A stretch of DNA of 64,000 nucleotides. Origin: Typha latifolia (Eukaryota; Streptophyta; Magnoliopsida; Poales; Typhaceae). The stretch is taken from positions 5,952,001 through 6,016,000 of the forward strand of contig CM034109.1 of the NCBI GenBank assembly GCA_019914945.1. Direction: 5' to 3'. Of this stretch, positions 37,801 through 49,916 are shown piece after piece; the stretch's first letter is position 1, and every line of letters begins with the position of its first letter. The notes beneath the pieces are model-generated. The model saw only the letters and a list, made by a program, of their open reading frames with translations. It made no database searches and had not been told where the DNA came from. A program made the translations under genes and the position numbers.

Positions 37801-40800
37801 GTTGGACATAAAGAACTCGGAAATTGAGAAGCTAAAAGTTGAGCTGCAGTTGAAAGATTCCACATTACAAGGTTTCAAAGAGGAGATTGACAGTTTATCT
37901 GCTCATCCTAAGCACATCCAAAAGCTTGAGTTGGAAATTGTTTCCCTACAGGATCAAAGAGAGAAAATTGAGGGGATTCTGGATGCAAAGAACTCAGAAA
38001 TTGAGAAACTAAAATATGAGCTGCAGTTAAAAGATTCTACATTACAAGATTTCAAAGAGGAGATCGAGCATTTATCTGTTCATCCTAAGCACATCCAAGA
38101 GCTCAAGTCAGAGATTGTCTCCTTACGGGATCATAGAGAACAGATTGAAGGGATATTAGACACAAAGAACTCAGAAATTGAGAAACTAAAATATGAGCTG
38201 CAGTTAAAAGATTCTGCATTAGTTGATTTCAAAGAGGAGACCAAGCATTTATCCGATCTTCCAAAGACCATCCAAAAACTTGAGTCCAAGGTTGTTTCCC
38301 TACAGGAACAAAGAGAACAAATTGAAGGGATGTTGGATGCAAATAATTCAGAAATTGAGAAGCTAAAATTTGAGGTGCAGTCCAAGGATTCTGCATTAAC
38401 TGATTTGAAAGAGGAGATTGAGTGTTTATCAACTCATTCTAAGCACATCCAAGACCTTGAATCAGAGATTGTTTCCCTACGGAATCAAAGAGAGCAAATT
38501 GAAGGGATGTTGGATGCGAGGAACTCAGACATTCAGAAGCTAAAGTATGACCTACAGTTAAAAGATTCAACATTAATAGATTTAAAAAAAGAGCTCAATA
38601 ATTTATTAACCCATCCTAAGCACATCCAAAAGCTTGAGTTAGAAATTGTTTCTCTACGGGATCAAAGAGAGCAAATGGAAGGGATGTTGGAACATAGCAA
38701 ATATTTATTAAAAACATTGGTTGAATCTATAGGGAAAATTGTTCTTCCTATTGATAATATCTTTGAAAGGCCGATTGACAAGGCTCATGCAGGAAAAGAG
38801 CTACTACATAAAGTAAATGAGGAAGCTCCGTTGCATGCTAGCAAGAAGTCTGATGCCCTTATAACTATTCAATCACTAGAGAATGAAGTAAGTAGAGCAA
38901 AAGAGCATATTTATTTTATTGCTGAAGAAAAGAAGGAAATGCAACTTGGTAAGGCTTCTATAGAGCAGGAGTTGCAGAAAATAAAAGAGGAAGCTTCTAT
39001 AAGTGCCAGAAAATTAGCAGATGCCTACGTGACTATAGAATCACTAGAAGATGCATTGTCACAGGAGAAAAGGAACTTTTCTCTACTGGATGCTGAAAAA
39101 TATGAAGCTGAAGCCAAGCACAAACTGCAAATAACCATACTGAATGCCAAGTTAGCTGAATGCATGGAAGAGTTGGCAATATCTCGTTCCAGTTTAGGGA
39201 GCCAGTCAGCTGAACTACATAATAATCTTAAACATCTTAAGATTCTTGTGATGGATGACAGCTTATTATCCTTGTTGACTGAAGAATTTAGGAAAAAGAT
39301 CAACAGTCTAAGAAACATAGGCCTTCTAATGCAGAGTATGCATGAACATCTTTCTGCGAATCACACCCATCCTGGTTTGGAGGTAATTTGATTTGCTCGT
39401 CATTTTGTATGACTGCCTCTTATATAATTAGTTGTTTATACTATGCCTATGCTGACTGGTGTTATCATACTTGTTCGAATTTATTTTCCTATTCAAGCTG
39501 TAAAGCAGTTAAATTTAAATTAACAGAAATAAAAAGTAACTGAAATTTTGTATTTCTGGAACTGATTTTGGACCAAAAGACATGATGGTAATTATGGTAT
39601 GTTGCCACACTCTTTATCATTAACTGGTAATTAAGTAATTTACATAAAAGTTGTGAACTTGTAACATGTAGTCTGGATTTTGAAACTTATCTATTCATGA
39701 AGAAGAGAGTGTCATGAAACAATGGAATTAGTATATGATACTTTCATCTGTAATGTATTTCTTCTTCAGAAGGTCCTATATCTTGCTTATGGACTTCCAT
39801 ATTCATAATTTCTTTGCAAGCATTGCTGCCATATGTCTTCTTCTATAGCCATTCCCACTTGTGGTTGATAAGATTCATAGTCACTTCATCTGGTCTAGGT
39901 AATTCACAGAGAAAAGATCTACTGAAGGAGTTCGATCACACAAACCAACCATGCACTGGTGCCTATGATACTTATTGCTGCGTGACGAGTTCTTGATGTA
40001 ATCTTGGTACAGCAAGGACTCAAAATACCTATTCTTTTGACAAGGCTAGGGTAAACTCCTATCATAGCCTGAACAATGTGGTAAATTGTGTAATTATTCA
40101 TTTACTATAGGATTACTTGCTTCAAACTTTTTATCAGAAATATGCTGTGGGTTGCACTGATGCCCATGATGCATTGCCTTGAGTTTTTATGTAAGAATGA
40201 ATTAGAGCGAAGGCTGTAACAACATCTATGTTTCCATCTGGTTCCTGTGTCCATGTGGACCATATGTTGATTGCGATACTATTATAGTAGGTGATGCCAC
40301 AGAATAAAAGAAAGAACAAAAAGGTAAGGGCACAAAAAGAACTGATGAGCAAGAATTTCTTGAATTAAATGGATATTTTATGATGTTATACACATATAAT
40401 CATCATTAGAAAAAAAATCAATAGATAGTGTGAGAAGTATTTAACAAGCTGCCATCCCTTGTGCTATTTCTAGATATCAGTCTGATATATACTGGATTTC
40501 CTTTTATCTTCAGGTAAAAGAAGAGGTAGTCCTATTGTGCGTCCTTTAACTCTTTAGAGCTTTATAATGAGCAATGAGCAAGGGAATTTAATGATTATTG
40601 TTTAGTCAGCCATCAGCCAAATTTATGCATATCTTTACCTTGGTATGGTACTATGGCTATAGCGAGATCTTTACTACACCAATGGTTGTTTGACTTGCCA
40701 AAAAATGTCAAATGCAGGTACCTAGTATTTGCATGATATACATGTAAATCCTATTTGGTTGAGCGACAGTTTGTGCTAAACAAGTATTATACTTCTTTTA

Positions 40801-43800
40801 ACTTTTATTTTATTCCTTTGGGAAATCTTCTGCTATTACTTCTGTTATTTTCTAAATTTGTTGTAATTTTTATATACTAAAAAAACTGAAACAGAAAATT
40901 CCAAAATGAGAGCCTGAAACTAGCCAAAAAACTGCAAAATTTTCGTTTTTTCAGGGGACTGAAACCTAAACCAAAAGTTTGAACCTTGAAGAAGAGAAAG
41001 ACCCTTTAAATCTAAGCACAATAATGTGAAATGTACGCATATTATATGGACACCAAAGTGTCATCTTGTATTACTATTAATATTCTATTAGTGTAAACCA
41101 ACTTGTGCAACTAAGTTGAATAATACTATGCAGGCTTGGTACACTTCATCCTTTTGGTTTTCTTCCTTAGGACCTTTAGAAACACTTCTTTCAAATTGTT
41201 ATTTATTTCTGGATGTCTTCTTAACTTTTAATCAAATGTTATCATCTTTCTAATGTTCTCCTGTTAAAATTCTGCTGAAGAACTTAGGCTGTGTAAAATT
41301 GTCTGATTATTCATTGTGTAATTTTCAGGTCCCAGATTTGATGAAGATTTTATCTATTCGAAATTATGAGAACTTTATTAAGGATAAAATGGTTCATAGA
41401 AAGGCAAGAATGCTAAACCTTGATGATTTTCCATCCTTTACTAATCTTGTTGAAGAGATAAATGAGCGAGACAAATCTCTTGGTGACCATTTTAATGACT
41501 TGTCCAGTTACATGGATGATCATATTGCACTTCTATCCCAAGCTTTGCAAGCAACAAGGAATGAGTTCTTTCATATTCTGGAACTTAAGGAATCCTTGAA
41601 ATTAAATGTAGATAGGTTGGAAGCTGATAAAAAGGTTCAAGTAGCTAAACAAGTTTCTCTGCAAAAGGATTTGACGGCACTTTTGTCTGCATGCACTGAT
41701 GCCATTCAAGAAATCCAAACTGAATTCCATCTTTTCTCTGATTTAGACTCTGCCTTAGAGGATGATATAATGAGTACTAGCATAATAGAATCAAAAACAG
41801 AACATGTTGTGTCTGGAACAAAGGAGGAAGATCCTGGTGAATATATTAAGGCAGCTGAAAGTTTGTTATCTTCTGCTAGGAGACTGAAGATGCTACCCGG
41901 AAAGTTAGCAGATGTTAAGGAAGGCTGGAGAGCATCTATGAATGATCTGAAACACAAATTGAAAAAAGCTGAGTTGACTGCTGAAACTGCTTGTCGAGAT
42001 CAACATCTGAATGAAGAAAGAGCTAGTTTGCTGGAGAAAGATCTTGCAACCTTGCAAGAAATTTCCAGTGAAATGAAAATCAAGATAGAGAATTATCAGG
42101 CTGGAGAGGATATCTTGCATGCTAGAGAGGAAGAACTATTTTCACTGCAACACACTTTGACTGCAAACGATAGAGGTAACTTTCAAAACCTAGCTTTTCT
42201 TTCAACAAATATCTTTTTAGTTCTCACCTTTCTTGGACTACTTTTTGCTTCAGGAAAAGTTGATGCACAATATCTAGGAAAGAAATTGGAAGAACTTATT
42301 CATAAAGTAAATGAGCTAAATATCCCTTTCACTGAGCAGCTTGGTCAAGGCGTTCCTTACTCTAGTCCCATTGACAAGCTCTTCTACATTGTAGACATAG
42401 TTAATGAGCTGCAGCATAGAATGGATGCTTTAACTAATGAAAAAGCAGATATGCAGTTAATTATTGCATCCTATATTAGTGAGATTGAACATCTAAAGGA
42501 GACATCTGAAAACATTGATTCCAATTATCAGGAGTTAGAGTCAAAGAGGACTGAATTACTTGAGTTAACTGTTGGTCTGGAAAGAGCCATACAGAGATTA
42601 GGAGGAAAAGACTCTTTTGCTGGTCAGAAACCTACTACCTCAAAGACACTCTTATCATTGTTGGAGAGATTGATAATTGCCTCAAGTACAGAATCTGAGA
42701 ATTTCAAGTCCAGGATACAGGAGCTGGGAGCTAAGTTGCAGACCAGAGAAAAGTTTTCAGATGAGTTGTCAACAAAACTTAAAGTTCTTGAAGACTCATA
42801 TCATGCTCGGCTTGTGCAGCCAGAGACTGCTAAAGAAAGAACACTATTTGAGTCAACTTCAGCGGCAGTTGGCTCAGAGATATCTGAGATTGAAGATTTG
42901 GTAAGACTTGTATTTTTGTCTTTTCCATTTTCAAAACATATCTGTTATATTTTATTCTGAATGCTTTTTTTGTTGATATTATTATGTTAAAATTTTAAGA
43001 TTGAGTTAGTTGGGACACATTTATAGTTTGTTCAGGCTAACCAATATGCCGACTGGTTAGCCAACCTGGCTAAAGATCAAGCTTATTCTTATGTGTGGGA
43101 CCATTCTGTTCCTTGTGCTTTACTAAATCTTCACCTTTTGCATCCTTCCTTTTTGAACCAGTGGCGTTCGTGGTCAATAATGACATCTAGAAAGTGTTTC
43201 ATTTTTCCTTTTTGTTTTTCGTCTGCACAATTTGTTACTTATGTCTCTGAACAACACTCCTTGTGGGAGGGCATTTTTAGGTGATGGTGCAGTCCATATC
43301 CCAGATATTGAGTTCTCCATTTACTCCTAATTTTCCATCACTCCTTTCCTCTCCTTCCTGCACTTATATTACATCATGTCAGGATTAACTTTAGCAGTTT
43401 GTTTTAATCTTTGCTTGCTATATTGTGGGGTGAACAATGTGACTACTCACAGCTTGCTGTTGGTACATATTGAGTATGAGATGTGTCTAGTAACGAAACT
43501 TGACTTTACTAGAGGTTCAAAGAGTTATTGCATCATAGGAAGATAGAGATGGGTAGATCTATAGAAAGATTCATTTGCTGCCCGGCACTGTGTGCCCCGG
43601 ATGGCACATCTTGTGCCGGAAGGTTGGTGGCACAAGAACACTTGAATGACACCTTATGCTATTATTCAATCCCTTTGATGTAGATTTCCACTCTGTGGTC
43701 TATTATTGCCACCATTGTTTCCCTCCATCTCTCATCCCTCCAAGTGTCGTGGTCTTTTTTGGTGGCCGGAAATGGTGAGGATCTTTCTTGTGGAGCTCGG

Positions 43801-44137
43801 TGGGATGGGGTCTGGCGGAGGTGAAGGACCTGTCGAGGAAGGTGAAGTGGGTTTCAAGGGCGATGGTGGTGATGGAGGATGGTAGCAATAGCAGGCAGAG
43901 AAGAGATGAGGAGGGAGGTGTGGTCGGGGCGCTGAGTGAGGTGTTCGGCGCTCGAAGGGGAAGGAGGTTGGTGCCGAGCTAAGGGCGTCGGCTGCGGCTA
44001 GAGTGAAGGAGAGAGGTGTAGTACCAAGAGGGAGCTGAGGTGAGGAAGAAGAAGAAAGCTAGAGGGGAGGAGTGACTACAGCTATTGGCCTTGGTAATAG
44101 CGCTGCTAATTAATGTGGGCTTCAGGGGATAGAGTGA

Positions 44138-44193
<56 letters not shown>

Positions 44194-47100
44194 TAAGGAA
44201 AACTAGAATTAGGGCAAATTCTTCCTCCCCTTGGGTGCTCATCACACCTTATATAATGGCTATCCATGACTTAAGTAACTTGTCCTCCAAGTAAAACTAA
44301 AATAGATTAGATCCAACCTAACTAGCACCAAGTGGTGACATACATGACTCGACCTAACCAAATATTTCATGACTCGACCTAACCAAATATCTCATGACTC
44401 AACCTAGCCCAATACAGAAAATAACAATGCATGAATAAAATAAAAGGACTCAATCTAACTATAGAACCCTCCAAGTCGAGTCATAACACCAAGCACTTCC
44501 CATTATGTGCATAGATAAGGATGATAGCATTCCGTTTCCCCTTTTGATTGAAATAGATGGATAATAGAGACAACGTGTAAGTTACCACATTGGGTCAGGT
44601 TGGATATGGTTTTCTCCAATCTGAACCTGACCAAAATACCTAAACATAGGCTTTTTTTATGTTATCTAGTTAGAGTTGGACAGATAAAGCTTATAATTAA
44701 TATTCTCCTCATCCAATGTTCCCTTCTCTCTCCCTTTGCATCCTCTCTCTCCCTCCATGCCATCACGAACAATCCTCACTCGGCCCGACTTCGACTCTGC
44801 TACTCCCACTACTCCTTTCTCAAATAAGTTAGTTGAATGTTGTGCTGGGTGGAAAGAAGCATGCCACCGGCACAATATGTGTTGGTAGTTCATAAATCCT
44901 TAGATATGTGCTTTCAATAGCTGGTTGAGAAAGTTAATTCATTCTATTAGAACGGGGATCCAAGATGAAAACTACAACTTCAATAGTTCTGTTTACATCT
45001 TTTGTCGTCAATGCAGGGTCCATATATAAAATTATAAATCAACTCATCTGTGCTTTTCTTGTGGAACTTGTACTGTAATCTGTTAACTGTTTGAAGCAAC
45101 AACATATAATTATCAAGATTCCAAAAATCGATATCGGAATTGGGATAGGCTGTCTGGAAAAACAATACGTAACAGCCGTATCGGCCGCCTGTATCGGATC
45201 GAACTATTTTAATTAAATAAAATTCTAAATATTATTAAAAATATTGAGAAATTTATAAAAAATTATAAAAAATTATAAGAAAATAAGAAATAATAATTAC
45301 TCACATAGAAAGCTTAAAAAGTAAAAATCTCTCTCTTCCTCCGTTTATTTTTTCCTATCCCTCTAACTGTTAGTCTGAAGTATCCATTCTCTCTCAAACA
45401 TTTTTTATTATCTTTCTCTCTCTCTCTCACCCTCTTTTTTTATCTTTCCCTCTCCCTTACTCTCTTTCTTTTTCCCTCTCTTTCTCTCTCACCCCTTTTT
45501 TTTTATCTTTCACTCTCTCTCTTTCTCTTCTTTTTTCCCTCTCTCTCTCTCTCTCCCTTTCTCTTCCTCACTCTCTCTTCCTCTTTCCCTCGCTCTCCCT
45601 CTCTCTCTCTAGCTGCTGTTGTCAGCAGTAGCTGCAGCTGCAGCAGCAGCTGTCTGCTGCTGCTGCAATTGGCTGGTTTCGGCTTGGATCGGGATCGGCC
45701 GAAACTAGAAACTATGATAATTATAATGTATTACATTTTAGTTGACCAATTAGCAAGTAGTCTAATTTTAAACTGTGGTCATTTTTGACTTTATATGTAT
45801 CTTTTGTGCAGGGCGCAGTGGGAAAATCCTCAATATCTCCTGCTTCTGCTACCCATGTAAGAACAACGCGGAAGGGTTCAGATGACCATCTTATTCTCAA
45901 TATTGATCCAGAGTCAGATCGATTAATTGCTGCCCAGGAAACTGATGCTAAAGGTTGGACCTTTGAGATATGGTTTTCCTGATATTAGATCAATCAGCAT
46001 TGTCTACCTGATTGGCTAATATTTCTTTGTTTTACAGGTCATGTATTCAAATCGCTGAACACATCTGGCCTGATTCCAAAGGAAGGGAAGTTCATTGCAG
46101 ATAGAGTTGATAGTATCTGGTAAGCTGTTAAACTTTTTATTCTATATCTTAAGCTGATGATTATGCCTAGTTGCTCTTATTTTAATGTTCAAGTAGAAAA
46201 TCTAGGTCATGCCACTAAAGTAACTATCTAAAATGTCAAACATGACGATCGGCCATTCTATCATATTGTTTTAGTATCAATTAGATGTCTCCTCCTGCGC
46301 AATTTTATGTTCTGTACAAAAGGAAACTATTAATTGGTGTAGCTGTCAAGTAGGCATAGCAGACATTTTGAGGCCCTTCTCATTATGGGCAAATAACAGC
46401 ACCTGTGCCACTAGTAACAGTGCCAGTAATAGAACTCACTAGTCTAAATATCTTCTGTTGTTGATTCTAATCATTTTCCACTTTCAAACTTCTCTAGGGT
46501 CATGCAATCTCAGTGTGTAAAGGATAGGGTAGGTGTGTGCACCAAAATTTGATTAGTAAAGGAATGTTGGTAATGAAGATCAGGATATAGAATGCTATTG
46601 CATCCTTTTGGAGTAACTCTACATATTTTCCTGAACATCCTCATCTCAATGACACTAGTTTAAATATAATCATACATTTCTAGTTCTCAGCATTCGGATC
46701 CATAGAAAACTGATGGTCTTATAGCCGTCTTATATTATTTTCCTTTCAGCTTAAGGGTATATGGCAACATACAACACTCTAGATGCACTTCTCCATGTTA
46801 ATTGTTCTGATCTAATTCTATGCACAATATCCTAGACAATCTTCTCTTTGTGTTGAAATATAGCTTTGGAGTAAGGAAATAACTTGGTGTTCAGCCCTAT
46901 CTTAGATTCATCAACTAATAATATACACCACAGAATCTCATAGCAAATATCTCTAGTTAATTCATCTATAACTAAGTGTAATATTGGAAAGAGAATAAAA
47001 CCTAGAAATAAGGAAGAGAACCTTCATTACCTTCTCTTCCATCCAAGACTTCAATGTTTAGTATGACTCCATAAGACTCTTTTATAATAAAAATAGGGAA

Positions 47101-49916
47101 AGTCCCATTACCACCCTACATTACAAAAATATTATCTTTGAAATTTGTGTTTCATTATTTTCAAAATACTCGAGACCACTATATATCATATTTGGATAAA
47201 GAACATGTAACAGAAGAGACTCAAGAATAGAATATTCTATTTTAATTCAATTTTTGAATCATTTTCCTAAAATGTCCTTATCTCTAAATTTTATCTCCAT
47301 CTCTCTAGCAACTCCTCATTATAGGAGCACTGTAGCATGCCTGTTGGACTTGTAGATTGATGGTAAACTCTTGTTTCCCATCTTCACTTCTATCTCTCCC
47401 TCTTTCTCTTTCATGATTTTCATCTTTCTTTCCCTCATCTCTCTTTCCCTCTATCTTCTTTCCTTTATGCATTATCTGGACCTTGGGCACAGTTACATTG
47501 AGCAATTGGATCAGAGCAGATATATTCTCTGCTTGAGCACAGAGATTACACTCTTTTTTTCCAATAACTAACTAACAATAGGGTGTGTTCAAGTACCTTT
47601 GAAAAATTATAGGTCTTGATTTGGAGATAGTGAAAAGGTTGGTTTCAACTTTCTACTGCTGTATTGCTATAATGTTACTTGGACTTGGTAAATATAGAAA
47701 TCAGAATATCAGGAATACTTCATAAAAAGTTCTAAATAACTCTAATTGTTTATTACGTTGATAAAATGGTGCTAAAACACTTCGCAACTCAATATAGGAA
47801 ATGAAAACCCCATATGATAAATACATAATACATGAAAGTTTTCAGATGACTCAACCAACACCTAAATTGTTATACCTAGTAAACAATTATGAAGTTTTGA
47901 ATTCCTCCATTGAAATGGCAAGGTCGACTCACCCATCTAGAGCCTTTTGTGACTGAAATTGTTCTTGCTTTGCACCAGTGGGTTATATCAATCTGAGGAT
48001 CTTCATCTTTCTTACTGACTTTATTTCCCAAGACTCAGTCCTTGATGATGCATTTAATTATATTTTCTTAACATATTTGAGTCATCCCAAACCAAATTTT
48101 CTCGAATGTCCAATAATGTGCTTAGATTACTTTTCTTGCAAGTTGCAACACTACAAATTTTTGTTGTTTCTTAGTCATATATTTATCAATGTCTGCATTA
48201 TAGTATCCAATCATTTGGAAAAAAAATTGTACAAATTAAGTATTTGCTGTTGCTCTATATTTCTATATTTGTTTCTACTTTGATCATCCTACACGAGTGC
48301 AACATCTGACCAATCCCTCTAAGTTAATTTTTTGAACAAGGTAACGGGTGCAGTTACTTTTCATACATCAAGTTCTTCAACTTGTTTTTTTTCCTTTTTC
48401 TTTTAACAGAAGTTGCATTTTATAATCAAAGTCTTTTCCATTTAATTAAAAACCATTGGCTCTGTTTTTTTGGAGATTCAAGGTGGAATAATAGGTCTAT
48501 TTCGTTATCCTGTCAATTAGGCCTACTTTCTGAAGGAACACAAGAGAAGGGATTTGGAATTTTGCAAAAACTAAGGGGCTTACTTTAAGATAGCCAGTTC
48601 AATCAAAATAGCAGGACTTTGTTATCCTCTTGTTTCTGCCTCTTTTAAGATTAAACGATGAAAATGGTAAACTTTAATGGAAATAAACTAAAGGAAAATA
48701 AACTAAAGGAAATTTCAAAGTTGAGCTAGTATTCCTGTACTTTAGAGGAACCAAGTAACGTAGGTATGAAAAAAAAATCTTGATTATTGTCCTTGAACCA
48801 AACGAAGCCTTTTTAGACAAGGTTCTTTGCGATATTTCCGACGAGGAGTCTTTTGCTGTGGTATAAAAAGTTGAAATTTATCATTTCAAAGGACAAAAAA
48901 AAAAAATATTCATCATGAGTTGTTCCTTTTGCGCATTGTTGATTAGCCCCTCTGTGAAAAGTGCAAATGGACTAGGGCTATCAAAATAATCAAGCCGGCA
49001 TGAGCTTGGCTTGATAAAGCTCGACCAAGCTCGGCTCGTATTTGACGAGTCAAGCTTGATCAATTAGATTAGGCTCGAAATTAATTTCAAGGCAGTCTTG
49101 AGCCACAGGCTGGCTTGATCAAGCTCAGCTTGATAAGGCTGGATTTACATTTATTAATATAGCTATATTATAAATAATGAACAAATTTCAATTTGGTTAC
49201 ATGTTTGATTTAATTATATTAAGTGTAGACAATCCAAGATTTAATTCAAGCTAGATTCAAGTCAAGCTTTAATGGAGCTTGATTTAGACTTAAATTAGGT
49301 TTGATTTGAAATAGGCTTAAAATGCTTATCAAGCAGCTTGAAATAGGTTGGAGCTCGGCTTGAGTTCAAAATAGGATCGAATTAGGCTCTAATTGAATCT
49401 AATCAATTTAAGCTTGATATTTTAGGTTAGGTTCAAAACCAATTTCAATCCAAGTTTGAACAGAGCTTGGCTCAATTACACCCTTAAATGGACAAGGACC
49501 GCAGATCCCTATAGTATTTGCATCTATGTATATATTCAGTAGAGCCAATAGGAAAGAACAAAATCATCAACCTACCAGAGGAATAAAAAAGACTCTTGAA
49601 CATCCATCTTCTCAAACTTCAAGTAGTTTATGTCAATAAGGCTGAGCCAAGTCTGTTTCTAATTCTGTTCTCGATATTCATACATGAAGTTGTGCTTGTT
49701 AAGGTTTTGTTATTACTCAATTCAAAATTTAAGCTTTTACTCAGCAAGGGATCAGATGTACCTGTAACTGAAATAGATAATAAAGTTGCTTTATCTCTTT
49801 TTTTTTCCGGCAGGGTTTCCGGAGATCGGATGCTTATGAGTCGACCAAGTACAAGGCTAGGTCTAATAGCATATTGGCTCGTCTTGCATCTATGGCTGTT
49901 AAGTACCATTTTGTGA
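34880..49916 (+). CDS. TNO1: TNO1-like trans-Golgi coiled-coil protein, 8 exons, 1989 aa
   Basis: Complete plus-strand gene. Exons: 34880-35068, 35138-35374, 35660-39382, 41329-42175, 42254-42900, 45812-45953, 46038-46119, 49814-49916; phases agree and the total is 5970 nt. The start MPETSDSDASPMSPTSYSS opens an acidic N-terminus. The body is almost wholly coiled coil, with two KGKSLVQ boxes (near 36441 and 37581) and six 59-residue repeats (residues about 802-1155). The C-terminus matches plant TNO1: SLNTSGLIPKEGKFIADRVD, then a single hydrophobic tail, LGLIAYWLVLHLWLLSTIL, as membrane anchor. Arabidopsis TNO1 is a trans-Golgi network protein that interacts with the syntaxin SYP41 and acts in vacuolar sorting; here that role is inferred. 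The protein is longer than I expect for the family (about 1800), which the repeats could partly explain. The start of exon 2 (35138 or 35165) is the least certain junction. Confidence 0.93.
37637..38698 (+). repeat. Six in-frame 177-bp tandem repeats in the TNO1-like gene
   Basis: Six head-to-tail copies of a 59-codon unit within exon 3, each starting with an NSEIEKL-type heptad (the last is NSDIQKL) and containing a HIQ.LE.EIVSL.DQREQ-type core. Copies begin at 37637, 37814, 37991, 38168, 38345 and 38522. Length is strictly preserved, so the coiled-coil register is kept. Copies differ by several residues. Confidence 0.95.
39383..41328 (+). other. Intron 3 of the TNO1-like gene
   Basis: A 1.9-kb GT-AG intron in phase 0. 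AT-rich, with no recognisable transposon or coding domain. Confidence 0.75.
44143..44190. repeat. (GA)n microsatellite
   Basis: Uninterrupted GA run of about 48 bp in intron 5 of the TNO1-like gene, inside a GC-rich segment that looks like an old transposon insertion. Confidence 0.95.
44343..44411. repeat. 25-bp tandem repeat, about 2.7 copies
   Basis: Unit CATGACTCGACCTAACCAAA plus five bases, starting at 44343, 44368 and 44393. It lies in an intron and has no coding meaning. Confidence 0.8.
45114..45716. mobile_element. Non-autonomous hAT-like element (family 1, copy 2)
   Basis: A 603-bp insertion in TNO1 intron 5, flanked by a perfect 8-bp direct repeat ATAATTAT at 45106-45113 and 45717-45724. 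The left end reads CAAGATTCCAAAAATCG; the right end inward on the other strand starts CATAGTTTCTAGTTTCGG. The right end resembles the left end of the element at 6654-7013 (CATAGTTCCAAAATTCGG), so they are probably one family. The interior is AT-rich on the left and carries a long CT-rich tract (about 45410-45612), then GCAGCAG triplets. There is no coding capacity. Confidence 0.7.
46120..49813 (+). other. Intron 7 of the TNO1-like gene
   Basis: A 3.7-kb intron (GT at 46120-46121, CAG before 49814) in phase 2, splitting a tryptophan codon. AT-rich, with a hAT-like insertion at 48973-49485. No coding domain is seen in its short open frames. Confidence 0.75.
48973..49485. mobile_element. Non-autonomous hAT-like element (family 2)
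   Basis: A 513-bp insertion in TNO1 intron 7, flanked by a perfect 8-bp direct repeat AAATGGAC at 48965-48972 and 49486-49493. The left end is TAGGGCTATCAAAAT; the right end inward starts AAGGGTGTAATTGAG, so the terminal repeats are short and decayed. The interior has many copies of AGCTTGGCTTGA/TCAAGCTCG-type motifs, a clustered subterminal pattern common in plant hAT elements. There are no coding frames. Confidence 0.72.

Larger units (their letters stand above)
42901..45811 (+). other. Intron 5 of the TNO1-like gene
   Basis: A 2.9-kb GT-AG intron. It holds a GC-rich insertion at about 43560-44900 with a matching inverted pair (TGGCACATCTTGTGCCGG near 43595-43620; CCGGCACAATATGTG near 44865-44882), a (GA)n run at 44143-44190, a 25-bp tandem repeat at 44343-44411, and the hAT-like element at 45114-45716. 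Confidence 0.7.

Noticed and set aside
47978..48283. A 101-codon frame in TNO1 intron 7
   Set aside because: Phenylalanine- and leucine-rich chance frame in T-rich intron DNA with no domain.
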